DNA from: Cyanobacteria bacterium UBA7694
GTDB taxonomy: Bacteria; Cyanobacteriota; Sericytochromatia; UBA7694
Length of the DNA stretch: 5,479 nucleotides
Reading direction: 5' to 3'
NCBI GenBank assembly: GCA_002482705.1
Contig: DLGM01000414.1
Span: 10,097 to 15,575 of the forward strand
The notes beneath the pieces are model-generated. The model worked only from the letters and a program-made list of their open reading frames with translations. It was not told where the DNA came from and searched no databases. Position 1 is the first letter of the stretch. Each line of letters begins with the position of its first letter. Shown piece after piece: positions 1-5,479 of the stretch. The translations under genes were made by a program, and so were the position numbers.

Positions 1-426
1 CACTGCTGGGCGCGGAGTCAGCGTGGGTAAAGGTGTTGGGATGGTAGCCGGTGTAGACACGGCTGCCGGGGTCTCTTCGGGAATGGGGGTTGCCTCAGGA
101 GTTGCCGAGACCACTGCCGGGGCTTGGCTGGGTACCAAACTGGCTTCGGGCGTCGGGGTGGGAGAGGGCAAATTGCCGTCCCCCAGCATAATGGCTGGAG
201 AGGACAACAGATCATCGCTGGGGATGGGGGTCACCATCAGCTTGGGTGTTTCAGTCGTTTCAAACTCTTTGGTATTGATTTTACTGGTGAGCATGTAGAA
301 AAACCAGAATGACCCAGTGAAGGCCAGAATCGACAAAATGATGACAATCGGCCAAAAAGGGTCGTTCTTACGCTTGCGTTTAGGCTCTGGTTTGGGCTTG
401 AGCGGTTGGAGATTTGGTTCTTTCAT
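1..426 (-). CDS. Single-pass membrane protein with Pro/Thr/Ser-rich stalk (partial, N-terminal 142 codons)
   Basis: The reading frame is open from an ATG at 426-424 to the window edge without a stop, so the gene is cut off at its 3' end. It opens with MKEPNLQPLKPKPEPKRKRK, a proline- and lysine-rich tail with five basic residues at 16-20. A strongly hydrophobic helix rich in Trp and Phe follows at about residues 24-46 (FWPIVIILSILAF...). By the positive-inside rule the N-terminus is cytoplasmic and the rest lies outside the membrane. From about residue 60 the chain is low complexity, with repeated TP, PTP and PEATP motifs to residue 142, as in extracytoplasmic spacers. The functional domain should lie beyond the window; stalks like this often carry a SPOR, peptidoglycan-binding or enzyme domain, and nothing here decides between them. 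The gene is divergent from the glycosyltransferase pair. The coding call is firm because codons, topology and composition agree; the function is unknown. Confidence 0.82.
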   Translation of the reverse strand, partial: MKEPNLQPLKPKPEPKRKRKNDPFWPIVIILSILAFTGSFWFFYMLTSKINTKEFETTETPKLMVTPIPSDDLLSSPAIMLGDGNLPSPTPTPEASLVPSQAPAVVSATPEATPIPEETPAAVSTPATIPTPLPTLTPRPAV

Positions 427-433
427 AGATGAT

Positions 434-439
434 ATTATA
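434..439 (-). promoter_or_regulatory. Candidate -10 box (TATAAT) for the divergent membrane-protein gene
   Basis: Read on the - strand, the sequence is an exact TATAAT hexamer ending 7 nt before the ATG at 426. A sigma-70-type start point about 7 nt downstream would fall at or next to the start codon, giving a leaderless or nearly leaderless mRNA. No convincing SD sequence precedes that ATG, which fits. I tested spacings of 16-19 bp and found no TTGACA-like -35 box, and there is no correctly spaced extended -10 TGn. The call rests on the hexamer and its position. The same A/T-rich patch also reads TATTAT on the + strand (433-438), so it could serve both directions. Confidence 0.4.
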
Positions 440-469
440 CATAGCCATCCGTGCAATTGCCGCAGGAAT

Positions 470-499
470 CAGACACATTTACCCCAAAAATGCTACTAT
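470..499 (+). promoter_or_regulatory. Weak candidate promoter for the glycosyltransferase pair
   Basis: CAGACA at 470-475 matches four of six positions of TTGACA, and TACTAT at 494-499 matches four of six of TATAAT, with an 18-bp spacer. Transcription from here would start near 506 and leave a leader of about 65 nt before the GTG at 573. It is the best-spaced pair I found in the 146-bp divergent region, but matches this weak arise often by chance. The other candidate is the + strand TATTAT at 433-438, which has no good -35 box. Confidence 0.22.
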
Positions 500-559
500 G
501 CTGTAGGGGTGAATCCTGTTCCTATCAGCGGCTCAGCCCTATTGTCAAAATCTCATTAC

Positions 560-564
560 AAAGG
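560..564 (+). promoter_or_regulatory. Ribosome binding site (AAAGG) that sets the start at GTG 573
   Basis: AAAGG is followed by GTG, giving AAAGGTG, and lies 8 nt before the GTG at 573, the usual SD spacing. An in-frame GTG at 564 overlaps this element, so starting there would leave the SD unused and no other SD in place. This supports 573 as the true start and shortens the protein by three residues compared with the longest open frame. Confidence 0.6.
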
Positions 565-572
565 TGTCCACT

Positions 573-2600
573 GTGAGCCAAACCCCCGCTGACTACTCCC
601 ATCTTCTCAACGATTTACAAGCTGCGGCGAGCCGGACTGGAATGCGTTTAAACCCGGATCAAAAGCTCAGTTTGTGTATGATTGCCCGGAATGAAGAGGC
701 CTTCATTGGGGGCGCTTTAGAGAGTGCCCGTGACATTGTTGACGAGATGATCGTGGTTGATACCGGCTCGAGTGACCGCACCGTAGAAATTGCCCGGGAA
801 TATGGGGCCAAAGTTTATTTCTACGAATGGCGTGACAACTTTGCTGATGCGCGCAACGAAGCGCTCAAACATGCGACCGGTGATTGGGTCTTGATTCTGG
901 ATGCTGATGAGCGTCTCCCAGAAGATACCAAACAGAATTTGCGTATGTTGTTAATTCCGACCCAAGGTTTGCATATCAGTTATCTCATCCATATCCGTAA
1001 CTACATGGATGAAAACGACAAGAGCAATACCTTGGGGCACTACATGGTGCGTCTTTTTACCCGTTCAGCCAATGCCCGGTTCTTTGGGCAGGTCCACGAA
1101 CAGGTTTATCCCAATGGTTCTGAAGTGGTGATCTCTGAGAGCACCTTCTACCTCGAACATTTGGGTTATCAAAATCGGGCTTTTGCAGATAAAAAACAGG
1201 AAGATCGCAACTTACCCCTCATTCAAAAAGCCGTTGAAGAAAATCGCGGCAAAAACCCTCAACTTTATAGTTTTTATTGTTATTATCTAGGCAGCTTTTA
1301 TACGGAAGACATGGTGCTTGCGAAAAAGTGGTACAAAGAGTCGATAGAGTCGGCGGGAAAGTCGGTATTGACACATTTACCCGTCACTTATGCTGAAGCC
1401 TTAAAGGCCCATTACCTCTCGCAGGATTATGATGCAGGTCTTGAGTTGGCGCAAAAAGGTCTGGATACAGTCCCCACTTTGGCCTCGTATCCCAACTTCT
1501 GGCACTATTATGGCTCTTTATTGATGGCTGTGAGACGTTTGGATGAAGCTATCGTTGCTTTTCGTAAAATTGAAGAGCTGACCGTGGATGATCAGCTCCT
1601 CTTCCAGAATGTGCGCTCCAAAAGTGTGGAAAGTTGGCAACTCTACGTCAATTTAGGCTTAGCTCATGCTTTGCGTGGGGATGTTCAAGACGCGGAAAAG
1701 TTTATCTCCTTGGCACTGGAGAAATATGAAGGGAATGATCGCACGGCTTTGGCGGTACAAATCAACCATGCCCTGAAAGACCCTTCGCTGACATTGAGCT
1801 ATTTTGAGCAATTGGTGTCTCAGGATTCACAAAGTGCCACAGCACGCGATATCACCTATCTTTCCAACCTTTACCTCAATCAGGAAAAACCCTTTGAAGC
1901 GATGATGCTTCAGCACCGCTTCCATGGCTTTGAACAGGCGCTCAAAAATGGTCTCGAATTGGCTTCCGTCTACGAAACGCACGGGCGTTTTGATTTGGCC
2001 AAAAAAACCTATGAAGGCCTTTTGTCACTAGATCCAGAGCACTTTGAGAGCCATCTTCATTTGTGGTTGCTGACATTGCTTGAGTCCCAAGTACAGGAGT
2101 TACCTGCAGCTGACCTCGAAAAAATAGCTGAAAAATGCCGGTCACTTGATCACCACTTGATATTGGCTGAATATGCCTTGCGCTTGGGGGCTACAGCTTT
2201 TGCACGCGATCGTTTAGATCTGGTCTTGGCTGAACAGCCAGATAATATTCAAGCACAACTGCATCTGGCTTTCCTGTACGAGGCCGAAGGCGATGCGGAT
2301 CAGGCTGAGCAAGTGCTTGAAAAACTATTAAAGGCCGCGCCCGATACCCTGCCTGCTTATACACAGTTGGGTAACCTACTGGTTGCTCAGGGGCGATATG
2401 AAGAGGGCGAGGCTATTTTTGAGCGTCTTTTAGCTTTGGATGCCAGTGATTGGTATCCTTGGTATGCGCTGGCTGTTGCCCGTTGGGGACAGCAACATCT
2501 GCCTGAGGCTTCTCAGGCTCTGTTACAAGCCCAAGCCCGTAGCCCGCAAAATCCACAGGTACTGGCCCTTTCCGAGCTGTTGACGGCTGCTGTCCCCTGA
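573..2600 (+). CDS. Family 2 (GT-A) glycosyltransferase with C-terminal TPR array
   Basis: The 675-residue product begins at a GTG placed 8 nt after an AAAGG ribosome site; the longer in-frame GTG at 564 is less likely. Residues about 32-180 form a GT2 domain. The N-terminal strand motif LSLCMIARNEE is at 32-42, the nucleotide-binding VVDTGSSDRT at 61-70, and the metal-binding DxD within ILDADE has its Asp residues at 110 and 112. An RLF...FFGQVHEQ segment at about 160-177 holds the conserved His-Glu seen in the WaaE-like/SunS-like branch. The rest is helical repeat. TPR-like units are visible near 266-301, 302-336, 354-388 and 461-490, and the clearest are at 558-591, 592-626 and 627-660. 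The enzyme should transfer a sugar from a nucleotide-sugar donor, with the TPRs holding a protein partner or acceptor. No signal peptide or membrane helix is seen, so it is probably cytoplasmic. Donor and acceptor cannot be read from sequence. It is the first gene of a two-gene operon. Confidence 0.93.
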   Translation: MSQTPADYSHLLNDLQAAASRTGMRLNPDQKLSLCMIARNEEAFIGGALESARDIVDEMIVVDTGSSDRTVEIAREYGAKVYFYEWRDNFADARNEALKHATGDWVLILDADERLPEDTKQNLRMLLIPTQGLHISYLIHIRNYMDENDKSNTLGHYMVRLFTRSANARFFGQVHEQVYPNGSEVVISESTFYLEHLGYQNRAFADKKQEDRNLPLIQKAVEENRGKNPQLYSFYCYYLGSFYTEDMVLAKKWYKESIESAGKSVLTHLPVTYAEALKAHYLSQDYDAGLELAQKGLDTVPTLASYPNFWHYYGSLLMAVRRLDEAIVAFRKIEELTVDDQLLFQNVRSKSVESWQLYVNLGLAHALRGDVQDAEKFISLALEKYEGNDRTALAVQINHALKDPSLTLSYFEQLVSQDSQSATARDITYLSNLYLNQEKPFEAMMLQHRFHGFEQALKNGLELASVYETHGRFDLAKKTYEGLLSLDPEHFESHLHLWLLTLLESQVQELPAADLEKIAEKCRSLDHHLILAEYALRLGATAFARDRLDLVLAEQPDNIQAQLHLAFLYEAEGDADQAEQVLEKLLKAAPDTLPAYTQLGNLLVAQGRYEEGEAIFERLLALDASDWYPWYALAVARWGQQHLPEASQALLQAQARSPQNPQVLALSELLTAAVP

Positions 2601-2604
2601 TGCG

Positions 2605-5268
2605 ATGTCTTGTCCCTACCGTATTCTGATCGGTCCGCTGTTTAATCCCGATTATCTCGGTGATTATCAACAGGATCCGAACATTCGCATTTTTAAGCAC
2701 CGCAATCCGGTTGAAGCTCAGCCGGAGCGTTTCCATATCCTGTATGACATGGAGAAAACGCCCACCTTTGGCCATATTCTAGCCCAGTTGCCTCCTGATT
2801 GGGAGCCGGATGTGGTGATCTGGTGGGATGCGGTATACCAGGGAGTGCCACCGGGGATCGAACGCTGTCCTTATCCCACCATTTTAATTGTCGGGGATTG
2901 GAATGTTGGGGCTTTACAATCTTTGGTGCATGCCGAAATGTTTGATGCCCTCTTGGCGGATCGCTCTTTTTTGCGCATTCTGGAACGTTATCAATTTGCC
3001 AATGGTCTGTATTGGCCCGGCTTTTCTTTTCAGCCACAGATCCACCGCTCCTTGCCTGCGGCCCGTGATATCGATATCTCTTTTGTCGGCAATTTAAATA
3101 GCAGCGTGCATTTGGAGCGCAGTGTTTTACTCGATCAGGTGCTGCAGTTGCGCGATCAGTATCAGGTGGTTGTGTCCCAGGGGGTGTGGGGAGATGCTTA
3201 TGTGGAGCTGTTGAATCGCAGCAAAATTGTTTTTAATTATTCAGTACGCAGTGAGATGAACATGCGGGCTTATGAGGCCCCGGCCTGTGGTGCATTGTTA
3301 TTTATGGAGGCGAATAACCTAGAAGTGCGCGACTTTTTAACAGATCGCGAACACTGCGTCTTATACACGCCAGAAAATCTCCATGAACTATTGGTCTATT
3401 ATCTCAGCCATGATGAAGAACGAGAGGCCATTGCTGCGGCTGGGCAACGACGTATTCAGGCTTATACCTATCACAAGCAGTTTGAGCAACTGTGGACGCT
3501 TATCCCAACGGTACAGACTTGGTTTCACCGGCATGCCCGTACCTATGGGCGACGCTCTGCGATGGAGCGTTTATTGCTTGACTCCCGCCAACTTTTTTTT
3601 GCCCTTAGCCATGGCTCCTCCGCATTGGCGCGCCAGTTAATCACACAGATCCCCTCATTCACTGGCCCGCTCACTGTAGAGCAAGCAGAGCATCTCAATG
3701 CCCTGTCGGTTTTATTGACGCCCGTTTTAGCCTCTGGAGCTCCACTTTCCACTGAGACAGATGCTCTTTTTGCCCATTTATATGACTTGTTTGGGCTTTG
3801 TCATCAAGCCGAGCCTCAGCATCCCGTCTATTTGTACCATCAAGGTTTTATGCTTGAGTCTCGGCAGCAGTGGGAGCAAGCTGAATCGGTTTATTTAAGC
3901 GTGCTGGCCTTGTTAGAGATCTTGGGCGCTGCTGAAAAAATTTATCACACCCGTTTTTATCTCCTCCCATCTCCTCGTTTTCGCACCCATAATCCCTTTC
4001 CTACGGAGTGGGAGCAAGCTTGTGTGGGGCTTGCTCCGGGTACCGAAAGTCATGAACTCCTTGCACGCTTTAAAGCGCAGATTTGGCAGCGGATTGCCTT
4101 GATGCGTTATTATTTGCAGCGCTGGCCTATGGCGTTAGAGGCCTATACACATCTCATACTGATGGCTGATCGGGGGCTTTTTTGGTTATGGAAAGCGCGG
4201 GTTCATGTGGTTTTGGGAGAGTTAGCGTCGGCACTCAACTGCTTTCAGAATGCTTTGGCCCGTGATCCCTTTTTGATTGCCCAAATAGGGGCCGTGTTTT
4301 CGGGGGCTCATTTTGCTGAAATCCACCCGGTTCTTCGTCCATGGGTCATCCGTTATGCTGATATTTTCCCGGCGGTTAAAGATTATCTACAGTTGATGCG
4401 GTTTTTTGCGGCACCGCTTTCGGAGCGGGATGGGATATTGGCTGAGCACTACAGTGCGCGATGGGTGCAATTATTAATCAGTTGCCAATACCTATCGGAG
4501 CAATGGCTGAATCCTTTGCTAAACCAACCTGTTCGGGTCGCAATTAAAGGTTTACAAGCGCCTGAATCCCCTAATTTATTGCCCCAAGCCCCTTTTTTAC
4601 AATGGGTCGAGGCTGACGCTGAAGTGGTTTTTGAGCGGGTTTGGGAGCAGGGCTCCTTTGCGACTTGGCGACTCAGTATGGCGGAGTTGCCGTGTTTGTT
4701 TGCCATGCCTTCAGAACCACAGCCTTGTGAGGATGTGGGCGGAGTGCCGTATGTGTTGTTGTTGCCTGATGCGCTTCCCATGGCTGTTTGTTTAGCGGTG
4801 ATCATGCAATTCGAAACAGATTTTGCGACCCAAAATATACAGTTGGTATTATGGAGCCCGGGGTTTAGCGAGCAGGATTGGGAGGTTTTCATTGCGCATA
4901 TTCCTGAAAACTATGCGGCTCAAATCAGTATTCTCAGTTATAGTTTGACGTCTGGACAACAACAGGGATTGTTTCACGATGCCTTGGCAGTGCTTGGGGG
5001 ACCGTTGCGTTATTTGTGGTGGGGCCTATGGTTAGGGACACGAGCCGCACTCGTAAAAAGTGATGAACAGTCAGCAGACCTATACAGTTGGGAAAATCTC
5101 AAAATGCCTGTATGGACACCAGGGCAACTTTGGCCCCATTTGCAAGCAGAGTACGCACCTTTAACAGCCCGCATGCAGGCACTTTACCGTCAGGATTATC
5201 CCCATAAGACGTTAGCACAGTTCTGGCGTTGGGCACTCAACTGGCGTTCTGGTAAGTCAGTTCAATAA
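2605..5268 (+). CDS. CgeB-like (GT-B) glycosyltransferase with TPR repeats and a large C-terminal domain
   Basis: The 887-residue product starts at an ATG 4 nt after the upstream stop. There is no evident SD, so translation is probably coupled to the upstream gene. Residues 1-300 resemble the CgeB/Glyco_trans_1_2 type of GT-B enzyme. An N-terminal Rossmann-like strand (YRILIGPLFNPDY) is followed by the family-typical DIDISFVGNL at 155-164. The donor-side core runs from NRSKIVFNYS (204-213) through RAYEAPACGALLFMEA (221-236) to ENLHELLVYYLSHDEERE and AAGQRRIQAYTYHKQFEQL, ending near 295. TPR-like helical pairs lie at about 406-437, 491-522 and 524-555. Residues 640-887 form a separate, Trp-rich domain that I do not recognise with confidence; see the finding on a possible degenerate Rossmann fold. 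No signal peptide or clear membrane helix is seen. Its place next to a GT2-TPR enzyme suggests a second sugar-transfer step on the same acceptor. The glycosyltransferase call is strong; the substrate is unknown. The last 32 bases overlap the convergent gene. Confidence 0.88.
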   Translation: MSCPYRILIGPLFNPDYLGDYQQDPNIRIFKHRNPVEAQPERFHILYDMEKTPTFGHILAQLPPDWEPDVVIWWDAVYQGVPPGIERCPYPTILIVGDWNVGALQSLVHAEMFDALLADRSFLRILERYQFANGLYWPGFSFQPQIHRSLPAARDIDISFVGNLNSSVHLERSVLLDQVLQLRDQYQVVVSQGVWGDAYVELLNRSKIVFNYSVRSEMNMRAYEAPACGALLFMEANNLEVRDFLTDREHCVLYTPENLHELLVYYLSHDEEREAIAAAGQRRIQAYTYHKQFEQLWTLIPTVQTWFHRHARTYGRRSAMERLLLDSRQLFFALSHGSSALARQLITQIPSFTGPLTVEQAEHLNALSVLLTPVLASGAPLSTETDALFAHLYDLFGLCHQAEPQHPVYLYHQGFMLESRQQWEQAESVYLSVLALLEILGAAEKIYHTRFYLLPSPRFRTHNPFPTEWEQACVGLAPGTESHELLARFKAQIWQRIALMRYYLQRWPMALEAYTHLILMADRGLFWLWKARVHVVLGELASALNCFQNALARDPFLIAQIGAVFSGAHFAEIHPVLRPWVIRYADIFPAVKDYLQLMRFFAAPLSERDGILAEHYSARWVQLLISCQYLSEQWLNPLLNQPVRVAIKGLQAPESPNLLPQAPFLQWVEADAEVVFERVWEQGSFATWRLSMAELPCLFAMPSEPQPCEDVGGVPYVLLLPDALPMAVCLAVIMQFETDFATQNIQLVLWSPGFSEQDWEVFIAHIPENYAAQISILSYSLTSGQQQGLFHDALAVLGGPLRYLWWGLWLGTRAALVKSDEQSADLYSWENLKMPVWTPGQLWPHLQAEYAPLTARMQALYRQDYPHKTLAQFWRWALNWRSGKSVQ

Positions 5269-5479
5269 TGATCCATTTCCCCTGGGGGACAAAGCCCATT
5301 TTGCGGTAAAGATTGGCTGCGGCTTGGTTATTTTGTTCATAAAAAAGGCAAGGTGTTTTTCCTGCCTGTTGTAGGGCCTGTACCAAAGCTTGAACACAGG
5401 CATGGCTATACCCTTTGCCTCGGTGAGCGGCTTGGGTATATACACCGCCAATCAGGGCTGCTTGATCTGTTTCACAATG
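5237..5479 (-). CDS. GNAT family (FR47-like) N-acetyltransferase (partial, C-terminal 80 residues)
   Basis: The - strand frame is open from the window edge (5479) to a TGA at 5239-5237, so the 5' part of the gene is missing. The 80 visible residues are the acetyl-CoA-binding half of a GNAT fold. IGGVYTQAAHRGKGYSHA carries the strand-turn-helix with the RGKGY pyrophosphate-binding loop. LVQALQQAGKTPCLFYEQNN follows, and AAANLYRKMGFVPQGKWIII is the classic N-x-x-A-x-x-L-Y-x-K-x-G-F end of the domain. The GGVYT and CLFY wording is closest to the FR47-like branch. Such enzymes acetylate an amine of a small molecule or protein using acetyl-CoA; the acceptor-specific half lies outside the window. 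The gene converges on the glycosyltransferase operon and its 3' end overlaps it by 32 bp. Nothing ties it functionally to its neighbours. Confidence 0.88.
   Translation of the reverse strand, partial: HCETDQAALIGGVYTQAAHRGKGYSHACVQALVQALQQAGKTPCLFYEQNNQAAANLYRKMGFVPQGKWIIIELTYQNAS

Noticed and set aside
23..312. Gly/Val-rich open frames on the + strand over the left edge
   Set aside because: They are antisense shadows of the Pro/Thr-rich stalk gene; Pro codons read backwards give Gly, and they lack a recognisable domain.
2001..2007. A7 run followed by CC in the first glycosyltransferase, considered as a frameshift slippery site
   Set aside because: The reading frame is AAA AAA ACC, which does not fit X_XXY_YYZ phasing, and the zero frame continues through a conserved TPR region.
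2413..3037. Two - strand open frames of 120 and 114 residues across the junction of the glycosyltransferase genes
   Set aside because: They lie antisense to well-supported coding sequence, have no recognisable motif, and their composition fits reverse reading of conserved codons.
3067..3078. Perfect 12-bp palindrome GATATCGATATC
   Set aside because: It encodes Asp-Ile-Asp-Ile of the conserved DIDISFVGNL motif and is explained by codon repetition; there is no partner site or position suggesting an operator.
4449..4892. 147-residue - strand open frame inside the second glycosyltransferase
   Set aside because: Its composition (rich in Ser, Thr, Lys, Asn and Cys) has no domain features and it is antisense to the intact C-terminal domain; no start signals were seen.
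5279..5288. CCCCTGGGGG near the end of the glycosyltransferase gene, considered as a terminator stem
   Set aside because: The arms are separated by one base and cannot form a hairpin loop, and no T-tract follows; it lies within the GNAT coding sequence.
5257..5451. 64-residue open frame on the - strand at the right edge
   Set aside because: It is out of frame with the GNAT sequence, whose motifs (RGKGY, LYRKMGF) lie in the frame ending at 5237.

Overview
This window holds four protein-coding genes and almost no spare DNA. Two are complete, on the + strand. Two are cut by the window edges, on the - strand, and can only be seen by reading open frames through the edges. Base composition looks close to balanced (GC near 50% by eye, not calculated). 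I found no tRNA, rRNA, CRISPR array, insertion sequence or clear terminator.

Layout. 1-426 (-) is the N-terminal 142 codons of a membrane protein: a short basic cytoplasmic tail, one transmembrane helix, then a long Pro/Thr/Ser-rich stalk running off the window. 427-572 is a 146-bp divergent intergenic region with an exact TATAAT box reading towards the membrane-protein gene and a ribosome binding site that sets the start of the next gene. 573-2600 (+) is a family 2 (GT-A fold) glycosyltransferase fused to a long TPR array. 2605-5268 (+) starts 4 bp later and encodes a second, unrelated glycosyltransferase: a GT-B, CgeB-like domain, then TPR-like helices, then a C-terminal domain that may be a decayed Rossmann domain. 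5237-5479 (-) is the C-terminal 80 residues of a GNAT (FR47-like) acetyltransferase whose 3' end overlaps the end of the second glycosyltransferase gene tail to tail.

How the genes may work together. The two glycosyltransferases form a tight, probably translationally coupled pair and both carry TPR protein-binding arrays. That suggests sequential sugar transfer onto a protein or a surface glycan, by analogy with GT2-TPR enzymes such as SunS and with TPR-bearing protein O-glycosyltransferases. No acceptor is shown by the sequence. The divergent membrane protein, with its Thr/Ser/Pro stalk, is a speculative candidate substrate.

Organism. The compact layout, GTG start and SD-type ribosome binding site say bacterium. 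Tandem TPR-glycosyltransferases and TPTP-type stalks are common in Cyanobacteriota (including the non-photosynthetic Vampirovibrio/Melainabacteria side) and several other phyla. The cyanobacterial HIP1 octamer GCGATCGC was not seen. Taxonomic placement is a guess only.
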